A stretch of DNA of 64,000 bases from Mesaphorura yosii (Eukaryota; Arthropoda; Collembola; Poduromorpha; Tullbergiidae). Location of the stretch: assembly GCA_009869945.1 (NCBI GenBank), contig WIXG01000321.1:1-64000 (forward strand), given 5' to 3'. Shown here in pieces: positions 25,369 to 37,700 of this stretch (its first letter is position 1; every line of letters begins with the position of its first letter). The notes under the pieces are model-generated. The model was not told where the DNA came from. It searched no databases and saw nothing but the letters and a program-made list of their open reading frames with translations. Both the position numbers and the translations under genes were made by a program.

Positions 25369-28300
25369 TCAGGCTGGGTCAGATTCATCCTCGCATAGAA
25401 CGCGGTCCAGCACTGCGAATGAAATGAAAGACGGCGAATGAAGGAGGAATCATTATTAGGCAGACTTAATTAGCATAGGGAGGGCAGGAACTAACCTAAA
25501 ATGACTTGCTCTATCTTTTTGAGATTCTTTAAGGTTCCAGACAGTTCTCGTGACGTGGTCTTCGTCGGAGACGTCGCGTTTTCCAGGTCCTTCAGCTGCG
25601 TGACCATTTCCTCTAGCAAGGCACCGTTCTCGTCTGCATTGTAGTGGACCCTACAGACAAAAGATAAGTTTACTTGAGTTTAAGCATACAATTCAAATTC
25701 AGAAGTCATGAAAAGGCGTACTGCAATTTTTCGAGGAGTTGCCTGGAGCAAGTTCGCACTTTGACGGACAAACTGTGAATAGTTGAAATGACTAAACTGT
25801 CCAACGCCTGCAACAAAAATTCCAAGTATGAGTGAAAAAGGTACTGCAGTCACTGGTTGATCAAGAAATTAGTCACACACCTCAAGTTTGTTTTTGGGTC
25901 GAGTAATACTGTGTTGGGAATGATTTTCCCCGTGAAGAGATCGCGTCATCAACATGTTTGTGGGTGAACTAGAATGACTGCTCGTGATTTCGTTCGAATC
26001 TTCGTCGTCCGAGTTTCCACTCACGTAGTACTCCTGCGGACTGCGAGCGTTCGGAGTGAAGGACGAAGAATTCACAAGCGCGCTTTTGTAAAGCGGAGTG
26101 CGAACTCTGTAAAACAAATCAGTTCAATCAGTAATCCATTTCTTGAATATTGGGTTTGCGAGGTTATTTCGTGCTGTGAACTTGCCTCTGTGAGATCTCT
26201 TCGCCTGGACTCTCGGACCCCGATTCGCAAAACTTGTCAGGTGTCTCAACTTTCTTGTGGCTAGCCTGTGCGGCTTTCATGGGATCGTAGTTCTTTCGGC
26301 GTTTCCAATTAGCAAGCTCAACCTCTTTCGCTGTGAGCGTGGAATTGCTCCGTCCTCCTCCGAAGTCTCTTCGAGTAGGATTTGGTGTCAATGAGAGTCT
26401 CTGCTTCGTCGTGGGGCCTGAACCGACTCTTGCTGCATTCACCGGCCTTTGTCCCAAGCAGTAGCTGCTGGCCAGGGGAACTTCTCTCTGCTGGCAGGGC
26501 AAGTTGGGCGGCTTGGCCTTCGGGGCACGCAGGCTGAAACGGCCTCCGTCTGTTCTTGAAAAGGCAGGAGGTGGGAGGGCTTTTGAGCAGTGCGGTCCCG
26601 CACTGCATGCATTGGTCTCGTGCTGCTGCGGCCTTGGCGAGGCGCCTCTGAAGGACAGCGCCATACTTTGACGAGTTACGCAGTTGTCTGAGTCGTAGCC
26701 TACCACTCGGCCTCGGCGAATTCTGTGCGAATTACACAACAAAGGTTACGCATATCAAGGCGGCATTAAACAAATTCGTTCCACATTCTCGTGTCGTGAC
26801 ACTGCATTTATACTTACGCGAAAGCCCTGTTGTATTTCACAGGATTTTTCGATACACGACCGTCGTTTGAGCTGTCCGAAGCGTAGCCGAGCGCATAGCC
26901 CGAGTCAGACAGCACGGAGCCTTCTCGGCACACGGGACTCACTCTCGACGTTACCTTCTCGCTTCGTCCAGCCTGTCGGGCTGCCGTTCTATCTGATTCT
27001 ACTTCACGCGGACTCTTCCTGGACTCTGACTTCCCAGACACTCGTCTTTGCAACGCAGACACCAAATTCTCCGTGTCGTTCAAGAAGCCTCGCGTTTCCA
27101 GTTCGGGACTGGTATCTGGAGTCAAGTCGCGAATTAATTTTCAACTTTGGTAGTTTCTAATGAAGGAATCAACTAAAAAATTAACTGACCAGGAGATGAT
27201 GTTCTCTGTTGTGCCGCGCTTTCTGCCCACTCTCTGACCCACCCCAAACCACTCTGGCCTGGGCTCTCGGGCGTGGTTTTGGCGACTGCCTTGTCGATGG
27301 TCTTTCTCGCCTTTCTGACCTCTGCAGATTCGTTCTCCACGGTGTAGGTTCCCGTCTCACTTGCGTTATCGTCTTGAAGGCCCGTCAGCGTCTTGCCTTC
27401 CTTTGGTGATTCCAGCCTCAAGTGGTTGTTATTGCTGATGTCTTTCAGGTCCATCGAGCTCGGCTTATTTCTTTGGAAATGTGCGAATTTCTCAGTTTGC
27501 TTGGTTCGTTTGTCCTCGCCCGAGTTTCTCATGGCTGTTGAACCAGTCGGTGGCTTTGTCCCATTTGCTGCACACGAGGCAGTGGAATTGCAAGCAGATG
27601 CTCCTTTTTTTGCTGTTGATGACTCACTCTGCAATTGCAAATCACTCGCGAGGCTCCCCTTCTTGTGTCTTGTCTTGTCTGGCTGCTGCTGCGGCGGGGA
27701 CAAGTCTTCCTCTCTCGCCCCCTTCTTGCACCCAGCAAAATCATCGCCTTTTGTTAAGCTCAAATTTTTTCTGTGCCGTGGGGCGAATTTGCTGATGCTG
27801 TCGGTAATCTCGAGCGACTTCTTCGTGTCTTCGCCGAAATCCACCGTAAATGCCATCGGATACACTTTGTTGCTGTCCGACTCCATGCTCGCTGGCTCTT
27901 CGGTCGCTCCGAGTTTCAAGTCGAAGTCTCTCATGTCATCTGAAACATGACAGAATGATTACAAGAATGATTATATGCAAAACACAATTAAGAGCACCTA
28001 AACAGGTAAACGGCGAGATGAGTCACCATCGTTCACGATGCGATAAGAAAGCGAAACAGCGCGATAAGGAAACACGGCAGTCAGCAGTCGGCGAGTGTCC
28101 TACTTCTGCTTCAGCAGTGCCCGAGTCTGACCTACCTTATCAATATTCCAGCAGTGTGTCTGTGGCCTAACTTCCAAGTCTATTTCCGAAATTCGCAAAA
28201 CATGCAAAAATCGATCGCACTCAACGAGAAGGACAATATTGATGTAACTTCACAAACGATACTTTTGTGGCTCGGCCACCTTGAACCGAGTACGAGTTAA

Positions 28301-30995
28301 ACTTGCGCTGTGTCCGATGGAATGTTTGCACGTAATTCGCTAAAGTACGACTGACAACATGCGCTTCTTTTCGCGTGTTGGTCTACATTTTTTGCAGTAC
28401 AAGAATGCGAGTATGAATGCGAATCCAAAGTGTGTGTGGCGAGTGAAACTGAAAGACAGATATTCGCGTAATGGTAATAATTGTGTAATATGAAACTTGA
28501 GTTCTATAATAAATCGCAAAAGGCAAAAGCTGTCTGTGTTTGTGATGGGAAATCAACAAAGCTTGACCACAACAATGCAATTGGCTCAATGAAAATATTT
28601 TTAATTCACGCTACCTTGACTGCAGTAAAAGTACTCGGCTCCTGCAAATTGACGGAACGGCGAGTGTGGTGCTGTGCTGTACCGTGCAGCTGTTCATAAT
28701 TCATAGACCAGGATCAGATGACAAGGTTTTTAATTATTCATGAGGCAGAGTATGATCTCATTCAGCAACAACCCAATCTATGCTGATACACTCTGAGCTG
28801 TTATCAAATAGCTCATAATAGCACGGTATACTGCTGCTGACTGCTGAAACTGAGATTCGATTCATAGCCCTTTGACATTTTGTCGTCCCATCTCTCTAAT
28901 AGGATGGCAATGGCAAGTGGAGCTGCAGTGCAGAACTGCAGCAGCAGTCGAGTGCTAATGGGCATGACGGATCTCGTCAAAGCCAAAATTAACTTTCCCA
29001 TTATCACCCAATTCATCTTCAGCAGAGCAGATCTGTGAGCTGCACTGTGGTCGAGTCGAGGGAGATGCATCCTCTCATCCCAATGCAGACCAAAGTCTCC
29101 AAAGCCTTGCGTCGACAATTTCGCTTTAAAAACCATAAACCACACTTGAACACTGCTGTGTTTACATTTAATCATCTGATACGACATCCCAGCCACGCGT
29201 TTGCAAGTGATAACGCGATTATGGCAGCTTATGACCAATCAAACCCCCCAGCAGTTCAGTGACTCTTTTCAAAATTTCGTATGTGGCATCAGCATCAGAA
29301 TTGATAACTGTCAGTTAATCCTGGCCTCAATGATTTCATAATTACAAATTGTGCCATGCAACAATTTGTTCGAATTTGATAATTCTAAAGATTACAAATG
29401 AGTTGAGGAGTATTTAGTGCAGAAATTCGTCAGAATCTTGCATACATCAAGAATTCAGGTTTGCGAGCACTTCCCATTGTTGCGTTGCAATTTCCCAAGC
29501 CACACCGAGTTTCGATTCAATTCAAATTCAGAACCACTTAACCATCAGGCCGTGTAAGTGAATTCATTGTTCTCTGTGCATTCTGGCAATTGGGAGCATG
29601 GATCTAGCAAGAACATTTGTATTTTCTTAAACAATTCACGCATCTCGGCGGTGGCGTGACAGAGCTTTAATTTTGCACAATTTGGGGTTTCTGTTTACGC
29701 TCGCATGCGTCTCAACTCAAGTGCAATCACCTCACAGGCAGGCGCCTACCTGAATCCCACCCACCTTCTGTTTCAGACGAGAAAAAACGGAGACGGAATT
29801 CACGTTATCTCATATAACAATCCTTTAGACTTTAGCACACGTGAACTGTAGAATCACTTCAGTCTGGAAGTAATTACCAGTTGGCAAAGTTCATTTTGTA
29901 TTTCTCTTCCGACACTTTCCGATTTCCCACTTGCATAATTACAAAAAATGAACCTGACAAGCAGAAATGTATCCGTGTAAGATTCTTTCCTGATTCCTGA
30001 TCGTGATTTATTTATGGAGAAGAGAATACGTTCCGAGGCCGAGGAAAATATTTCGACTAGCATGGAGCATTCTTCTCATCTCAACTCACATGCCAAAACT
30101 ATGCTTTAGCTGACACTTTGTACATTGTGGGCTATTTTTGAATCGTAAACATGCTAAACTTCTTGAGTATTTGAATTACGAACCTGATTGCTTGAGAGCC
30201 TCTTCACCAGAAGAAGATGAAGCTGCTGCTGGATGAGCTGCGTCTGCGTGCTCAAAAAAGGCAACACCGGAAGACGGATTCTTGTTATTAATGGACGGTC
30301 TCGTTTCAGATTCCTTTTGATTGCCCGATCGTGTCCGTGTCCACGGCTCGTACTCCAAGTCGGTCTTGAACTGCTGGATGTTGTGCCTGGCAACGAGCTG
30401 TATGCTTGGCGAGTGCCGCGGGGGCGACTCGCGCAGGGAAATCGGGACCGGGACGGGACTCATTTCTTTGGTTGGGCTGGACGGAGCGGACGTTGAGCAC
30501 AGACCACTGTCGACGGTCAGCGAGGACGGAGAGCACGACGACACGCTTCTGCCTCGGCCGAAACTCTGCAAGGAATTAAATTCCAACAATGAACACTTGG
30601 CATGAACTGAAATAATCATGACGCAAGGCTGCTATCCTGCACTCTTCACCTGCATGATCAGACAATTGTCATTAATAACAATACCTCGTCTGCCCACATA
30701 ATCGCAATAAAATAAAACTGCCTTTCAAATTGCCTTCCTCTTCACTGTGTGAGTGGTCGACACGATGCAAAGGTTACGACGACAGATTAAGCGTTAAACC
30801 AGAAACACCTCCACTCGAATTGCAAATCGCTTTTTGCCTTTTCATGCAGGTGCAGATTGCAGATGCAAGAGATTCTGAACTCACCTGCGTTGTTCGATCA
30901 GGTGCAAAGGCGCTGGTCGGCGAGTGACTGCTATCCACCGCCTCCACGCCGACCGTGGTTGAGTCACCTTCGGACGACCAACTTGACTGATCCAT
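25369..30995 (-). CDS. CEP170: CEP170-family centrosome/microtubule protein lacking the FHA domain
   Basis: CEP170 proteins bind microtubules and the subdistal appendages of the mother centriole. Nine exons: 30995-30885, 30565-30184, 27939-27190, 27115-26818, 26722-26186, 26106-25881, 25807-25722, 25650-25496, 25412-25369. Phases agree and give 862 aa. Most of the chain is low-complexity, Ser/Lys-rich and presumably disordered. Residues about 192-202 (YPMAFTVDFGED) resemble the AFTIEF-type motif of CEP170. Residues 652-665 are a basic NWKRRKNYDPMKAA block. The family call rests on residues 769-862: a predicted helical end with ALDSLVISTIHSLSVKVR and SRELSGTLKNLKKIEQV, as in the CEP170 C-terminal domain. 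Vertebrate CEP170 is about 1,500 aa with an N-terminal FHA domain, and none is found here. The ATG at 30995 is used because an in-frame TGA lies shortly upstream. Intron 26185-26107 has a GC donor. Confidence 0.72.
27940..30183 (-). other. CEP170-like gene intron 2 (2,244 nt)
   Basis: Donor GTTCGT after ...TCA G and acceptor TGTTTCAG before AT GAC ATG, phase 1. The interior shows no recognisable exon or repeat. It is the only large intron in this gene and could hide alternative exons. Confidence 0.8.
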
Positions 30996-31004
30996 CTCAG
31001 TCAC

Positions 31005-32632
31005 TGAATCACTTCACTTCCCACTTTCACTTCGGCGACGATTGTGTAACCGCGCCATTGACCATCGCCTCAGCTGCACTGCAATGCGAGCTCACAGCTG
31101 AGCCAGGTCCCAACTCACATGAGTGAACGCAGGTTTTTTAGCACGACGAATGATGAACCAACGACAGACCGCCCAGCAGGAGATCAGAATCTGCATAAAG
31201 TAAATATGCGAACGATATATTGACAGCTGGGGCCAGGGGCAAGTTCGTTAGTGACAACGCAACAGCAGAACACGTTTGGAGATTGGGATTGCGAGTGCAT
31301 TGACAATGGGTTTGAGCTGCAGGAGCACAGATAAAAGATTCAATTAAAATTAAACTGTTATAACTGTGAGCATTGCCAAATTCAGTTGATTCTGCAACCT
31401 GAACTATAAAATCGAGGAGTTCGGGTTCACGAGCGCTGAAGACGAGCGCAGCGCTGAAAATGCGAGTGCGAATGCAAATGCAAAGCAGAAGAGAGCATAA
31501 GCAGAAGTCTGACGTTGTTGTGTGCTGGGAGATTGAGTGCAGTTAACTTTAACTGAGGTAAAGCAGGAAGCTCGCATTGGACACGCTCTCCTGCCGCATT
31601 GTTGCTGCCCTGTGCTTGCTGTGTGAGTTGAGTTTATTGGGAAAGGACTCGGCTTGGCTTGCGTATTGCGCTTGGCGTGAACGTGAATGTTTAGCCTTGA
31701 GGGAAAGAGTTGCAAACACAGCAAACAGCAAATGCTTCCTTTTATAGCGTTGAGTTGAGAAAACTCGAGATGATAAATCAAACACTTGGGCAACTTGGGC
31801 ATGGGCAGTTAATTTACGCACACTTGTTCACTTGACTTTGTTAGGCAGGCAGGCTTCGTCCGGCTCAACTCTTTTGTCCTTCGTCCATTTAAGAGCACGA
31901 CTAATTCAGGAATTCGTTGACAACTGCGACCAATTCCTTTCTTGGACTTAAAACTTTTGTCGCATGCGTCATCCGACTCAGTCGTCAGCCGCTTCAATTT
32001 ACTTTGCTCTCAAACGTTCACCGAAAGACGCAACGGCAACAAACAAGACTTTAATCAGCGATTATGAGAAGCTCTTTGAGGTGGTCGTGGTGGCAAATTA
32101 TGCCACCCAAAAGCCAAAGACAACTCCAACTTTCACTTGCGCGTATTCAAATTGTGTTTACTTTTTTTTTTATCACAGTGGGCTTGTTCTTTTCATGTCA
32201 TGCAGGTTGAGCGAACAAGGAGCAAGGCGTCTCTTGACTTGAATCTTGAGTCAACAATGCACAGCACAAAGGGCAACAAAGCAAAGAAGATTCGAGTGTC
32301 AAGCATGACAAAAGAGTGCACATCGCAAAATAATGTAATTGCGAATAAATAATTGCCAACAGAAAGTGAGAATTCAAAAATGAGTAACTGAGCACCAAAA
32401 CTCTTAACACATGTCAAATGTTGCAACTGAACAGCAGAGCGACGCAAGCAGGCGAAGAGAAGAGGGAAAGAATTTGGCCGATGTCCCAAAATAGAATCAG
32501 ATTAAGGTCAATTTCTGATTTGCTAGACATGAATGAGTGAATGGAAGAGTTCGCAGGCCTGTCGAACCGAGAATTTCTTTGCATTTCTTGATTCTTGTGC
32601 GCAGTTTTAACGAGCATGCGAGTATGTTTTGC
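31005..32632. other. Intergenic stretch between PPM1K and the CEP170-like gene
   Basis: No coding sequence recognised on either strand. It should contain the promoter and 5' UTR of the CEP170-like gene. I looked here for an FHA-domain exon on the minus strand and did not see one. Confidence 0.6.
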
Positions 32633-32638
32633 TTTATT
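32633..32638 (-). terminator. PPM1K poly(A) signal
   Basis: AATAAA on the minus strand, 87 nt beyond the stop codon. Confidence 0.6.
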
Positions 32639-32724
32639 TTCTAAATCACTAAAAATATTGCACCTCAGATCTCTGTGTTAAAATAAACAATCTCTTAGAG
32701 CATGACTAGATTATCATATCACTT

Positions 32725-33735
32725 TTAGTAGCGAGAGGATGATTCCATGGATCGGCCAAACGTGTGGAAGATGGTCGCTGCCGCAGCCTCGCTTCTCCAA
32801 CTGCCCAGTGGCATCACGATTGCGGTGCTGTTGTCTTCGGACGAGCACTGCATTGCCAGGTCGGTGACGAGATGCGCGGCTTCGGTGGGGTCGCTCGCCT
32901 GCTTCACGGTGTCCACTATCTCCTGGTCGGAGACTACAGAGTTAATCCCGTCAGTCGTGAGCACCAGAAACGCGTCTCGGGAGTGGCTGATTCGCTCCAC
33001 ACGCACGACCGGCTCGGCAATGACTCCGTACTTCTTCAGCTCGAGGTCGCCGATGCTTCGAGTCATGTTCAGACGCTCGTTGACGCGGTCGTTCACAATC
33101 ACCCCGCCAGAGTCAAGAATCCGAGTTCGTTCAGAGAGTAGCGAAGGCACATGGTCGGTGGTGAGCTTTCTGGCCTCTCCATTCCGGCAAATAATCGCCC
33201 GACTGTCACCGACGTGGGCCACTCCGAGGGCGACGCTTTTGTGAAGAAGGCAGACCGTTGCGGTTGTTCCTGACCCCTGCTCCACCTTCGTGTTGAAGTA
33301 CGACCATCGGGCGAAGGCGTTGTTCAGCTCGAGAAACGCGGAGTGCAGGACGCTCACCATGTCATAGTTTGGCTTCTCACGGATCCAGTACTCAATGTGT
33401 CTGGGCATCTGCTGAGCACAAAATCTGGCACAGGCGGAGCCGCCATGACCGTCGAAGATTCCCACGTACAGAAGTTCTTCACTCAACTGCTCGACTCCGT
33501 ACTGATCTTCTTGCTGCTCTCTTCTGCCTTTGATCCGGCTCACACCAACACTCTTGTCCAGAATCTTAGGAATCGGTTTGCCTTCAACTATGCTGGCGTC
33601 CACTTGCAAAGGAAGCTGCATCGTGGAGTCCCATGCCCCAATTTTGTCCAATTCGTTGGCACTTCCTATGGATTTGAGTCGCCTGCTCACAATCGTAGGA
33701 AGTATTTGCAAACGCTGGAGCAACCGTAGGCTCAT
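32725..33735 (-). CDS. PPM1K: Mitochondrial PP2C-type Ser/Thr phosphatase, PPM1K-like
   Basis: A 336-aa, single-exon PPM/PP2C phosphatase. PPM1K is the mitochondrial matrix phosphatase that dephosphorylates the branched-chain alpha-ketoacid dehydrogenase complex and so activates branched-chain amino-acid breakdown. The first ~22 residues (MSLRLLQRLQILPTIVSRRL) are basic, without acidic residues and amphipathic: a typical matrix presequence. The metal-centre motifs are intact: RREQQED (71-77), FDGHGG (94-99), SGTTATV (155-161), GDSRAI (176-181), TRSIGD (225-230), LTTDG (259-263), EDNSTAIV (300-307). GKPIPKI before the catalytic domain, the GVIAEP segment and the C-terminal SSSR tail are PPM1K-like and separate it from other PPM members. 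Human PPM1K is 372 aa. No intron interrupts the frame, so intron loss or a retrogene is possible. Confidence 0.9.
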   Translation of the reverse strand: MSLRLLQRLQILPTIVSRRLKSIGSANELDKIGAWDSTMQLPLQVDASIVEGKPIPKILDKSVGVSRIKGRREQQEDQYGVEQLSEELLYVGIFDGHGGSACARFCAQQMPRHIEYWIREKPNYDMVSVLHSAFLELNNAFARWSYFNTKVEQGSGTTATVCLLHKSVALGVAHVGDSRAIICRNGEARKLTTDHVPSLLSERTRILDSGGVIVNDRVNERLNMTRSIGDLELKKYGVIAEPVVRVERISHSRDAFLVLTTDGINSVVSDQEIVDTVKQASDPTEAAHLVTDLAMQCSSEDNSTAIVMPLGSWRSEAAAATIFHTFGRSMESSSRY

Positions 33736-34686
33736 AATTTAAAAGGACACCACTTCATCGGTTATCGTGTGCACGGCGGAAAATCGCTTCTTCTGCTTCT
33801 AGTTATAAAAGTCATTCAACGTGTAGTTGAATCGCTTATCGAATCGGAAGTTAGTTGCTTTGTCCACGAAGTCAGTCAGTGCATGTCTCAGGATTCTTAT
33901 GCAAATTGACTCAGCGTCGAGTTTACTAAATTAGCGATGACCAAACAGCAGTTGACTCGTCAAGTATACGAATGTCTTAAATCTTAATTGCTAGGTCGTG
34001 AATCTTTCACGATCCATCTTCTATTCAGTCAGATTCATGCGGAGTTCCAAAGAAGCAGAAATTGCGATTGCAAAGAGGACGTGGCAAGTTGCATAAAGGA
34101 CTCTAGGACAGCACAGCAAATAGATCAATAATAGCACGCGATTTATCAAGTGATTAAGAAAACTCACCTTCATTCGTTATTCTCAAATCAGAAGCAGCCG
34201 CCGGATCAATTCAGGTACGTACACAAAAAAGTGTGTCTCCTTCGATGACGTCGTTAACTATTTGAAATAAGCAGCACCTTTGAGGAACACAGATTTATTG
34301 CACTGAATGTCCAATAAAAAGGTCCTCCACCTCCACAACACTTCCTAAAGTACAGAATTTATTATCGGGCCCTTTTTGCTGAAAGTTAAAGATGGAGTAG
34401 TGGAACTTAACTAATGGTATGATTGTAACTTGCAAGAAGGTCGAATACGGAAATCTGTCTGCTTTATTTGTATTTCGTGCTATAGACATGTCGCACCAAG
34501 CATTTCATACGACGGTGAATCTGTATGAACAATGAGAATCAGATGAAGGACTTGCAGTAACCGACATGGGAACTTTCGGAGATGAAGTTGCAGCGTAATT
34601 GCGACCTGGTAAGGTAACTGAATTAACAATTGAGGTTCTGTTAACGAGAGTGAAGTAGCTGCTCTGAAGGAGGACAAATAAAGTAG
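33736..34686. other. PPM1K upstream region
   Basis: No coding sequence. On the minus strand a consensus donor (AAG then GTGAGT, exon end at 34168) may close a 5' UTR exon of PPM1K. I cannot identify a convincing matching acceptor before the ATG at 33735. Confidence 0.35.
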
Positions 34687-34692
34687 TTTATT
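34687..34692 (-). terminator. Poly(A) signal of the CRIM1-like membrane gene
   Basis: AATAAA on the minus strand, 87 nt past the stop codon. Further copies at 34468-34463 and 34299-34294 could serve as alternatives. Confidence 0.5.
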
Positions 34693-34778
34693 AATGAGAT
34701 CATCATTTTCCAGAATCAACAAAAACAGCACGATAGATTCAGTAACAGAATTGTGGTTCGTCCACTAAAGTCAAATTT

Positions 34779-37700
34779 TCATACTTTTTCGACGAGAGTT
34801 GAGGTTGTGCTGCCTTCCGTTCCTTCGTATGGCACCTGATTATGTGGACTGGAGGAGTTGGGCAGGGAAGAACAGAGCGGGGTCTTTTGCTCTGACAAGT
34901 GGTCGTGGTTGGAGTAGTACTTGTAGCAGCAGTCGTAGTTCGGGGTAACTGGAGGCGTTGGAGGAAGCAGCGCGCCTTGCAGAGCAGAGGGAGCCACGAT
35001 GGAGGCCTTCAGTACCTGACGACGCTGGTGTTTCCTCCTCAGGCGGTATCTGATAACGTAGAGCGACGCTGCGATGGCCAACACGAGCAGGGTGACTGTC
35101 AGAATGATACAGTGCGGTTCCCAAAATCCCCGACTCGAGCTCGAACTAGCACCATGAACATTGTCGTCGTTTGTTGAGGAATCATTCCTGTCCATCTGTA
35201 AGAGATCTGCAAAGCACACGTCAATTCATCAGTAATATGTCAATAGCGAGTCCAGTATCTATCGTCCAGCATGTGGCACTCACCGAGACACGTCGGACAG
35301 CATTCGCCCTTCACAAATGCGGGATTCGCACAGTTTGTTGTCTCTGCTGCACATTTTTGTGTGGGGAAGCACTCAATTTGACCACCGACACAAATACACG
35401 TCCGACACTCGCCAACCTGCACACACAAAAGGCAGAATTAGAGAAAGTTTTCTGCGGAGGCGAAGTGAAAGCAATGCTTATTTCCCAGTCATGCAATGGA
35501 ACGAATTTTCAACTTTTGCTTCAATCATCATCATTACTCAGCTTCTGGGCCGCAATGAAAGGGTTCCACTTTGTCAACCTCTCACACTCATTGACAATGG
35601 ACGTGACAAAAATTCTCCCACTCGCTAAGCCATTCTGGCGAATATTGCTCACCTTCCAGAGTTCCCCACTTTTGTAAATGGTTTGCGTTTCTTGTGCGAG
35701 GCAGTTGAAGTCCGACGTCTGAGTGATTTCACGCTGTTTATTTTCTGGACACGTTGCACAACACTCGCCGTCCTTCACGAGGGTCTGTGCGCGACACGGC
35801 GGAGGAGGTGGACAGTCGGGTCCCGCACAGAGCACTCGGCCCTCGACACAAGTGCAATTGAGACAAGGACCCGATCTCCACGCCGCAGCCTCCGAATGAA
35901 CTCTCCCTCCCAGACTCGCACAGCTCAGCACGCTCGGCGTAGCATTGAATTTCGTTTCATCTGCAACGTAAATCAAATAAGGCGACTGTGCACAGGTTGG
36001 CTTGAAACATTATTGCAAACATTTGTCATACGAAAGTTCGACAGTTGCAACACGCTCACCTTCGCATCGCGGACAGCACTCGCCTGGGGAAAGTGCTGGG
36101 CGCTCGCAGCCAGCTGCGGGACACGAAAGCACCGAACACATTTCGACGCCTCGTCTGCAGACGCAGTGACGGCAGCCGTCGAACCATTCATCATCCGCAG
36201 AGTGCGAGCATCGGGCATGTTGATGAGATGGCCGACTGCCGATGCATTCGCAGACGGCGCAGTCATCTCCGTTAAATGCAAACCCCGAAGAGCATGTTTT
36301 CGAGCAGTTGGCCAGACTAGGGCATTTGTTGCACTCACAGGAGGGGCAGCCGTTGGAGTCCAGCTTTACTCCGTGCTCACAGGTGAGATGTCCGCAATTC
36401 AGCGTGGATGGGCAAGACCAGCTTGACACATCGTCTGCAGAGGATTTGATTAAAACTTATTAAAATTAGCATCGACCACCCGCAATTTTAATGACTTGTA
36501 ACGTTTAACTTGCCTGCTTCCGCATCACAAACAGGGCAGCACTGACCAGGAACAAACCTTGGCTTCAGACAAGTCGTCTTGCACGAAATGGTGTGGCATT
36601 TCTTCCGCCCTTGGCTGCAGACGCAGCTTGTGCAGGAGTCGTCGTCCCAAAACTCTCCTTCGGCGTACCAGCGTCCAGTTTTTGACACACAATCTGCAAT
36701 TATTTAGGAAAATTATCTTCACTAGATCAGCTGCATGCTGCACCATTTTCATTGACTTTTGCTGAGTTACCTGCGCAAGTTGGACAGCACGAATAGGACG
36801 AAGTGTTTGTTGCCGGCTGGGGCTTGATAACTCGACGGCACCCTTTCGGATAATCACACGGGACGGGCATGCAAAACGAAAGCCCATTGTGGCAGGAACA
36901 ACGAGTACAGTCTTCGTGGTGGATCCACGTGTCCCCGGATTTGTACCAACGATTCTCAAATGAACAGTCTTCGGATTCTAAATAGAAGCAACAAGAAATC
37001 AAGTCTTGCTTAATTAATTTCTCTTTCTTTCTTATGACTGCGAACGCACAGTGTGCCAATCGGATCAAAGACTTCAAATTCTCAAATGACTTCTTTTGTG
37101 CTTTCAGTGCTTTGTCTAGGCGGAACTCGATCATGCAAGATGAAAGGCTCGCTCACTCTCTCTTATGAATTCTCATTTCATAAGTTGACATTTTCAAAGA
37201 GCATTTTAGGTTTCCAGCTGTTTTCCAGACGAGAAAAGTTTGTCTTAGATTTCGTGAGCAAAAACAGCAATGAGGAAATGTACGAGCAATTTGCTGGAGA
37301 GTAGAAAAGTTTCCCATTGTGCCTAAACGGATTGAAGTGTTAAGAAAGGAGAAAGTTGTGAGGCAACAGCAATATTCCATCTTTTTATGAACCCATTTGT
37401 CATTCGTGCAGTCAGCCAGTTGCATTCTCCGAGTCGCGCCGGTTTCGCTCTATGGCCCGGAAGTGTTCAAGACATGAGATTAAACACTTAAACAGTGCTT
37501 GATTTATAAGAAATTGCAAGCGCAGGCATTCATTTTATGCATTCGTCGCAATTCTTCACAGGTCCTAATAACAATAATCATGTTAATCACGCCACTCGGA
37601 AATAGTAGATTCACGTGGAAATCTCTTCTTAATGCTTCCGTTCGCCTCTTGCGTGTTTTTGCTGCAATGTTAGCCTTTGAATGTGTCTCGATTCGTCATA

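Noticed and set aside
32747-33729. Plus-strand ORFs of up to 165 aa opposite PPM1K
   Set aside because: Antisense shadows of the conserved phosphatase gene on the minus strand.
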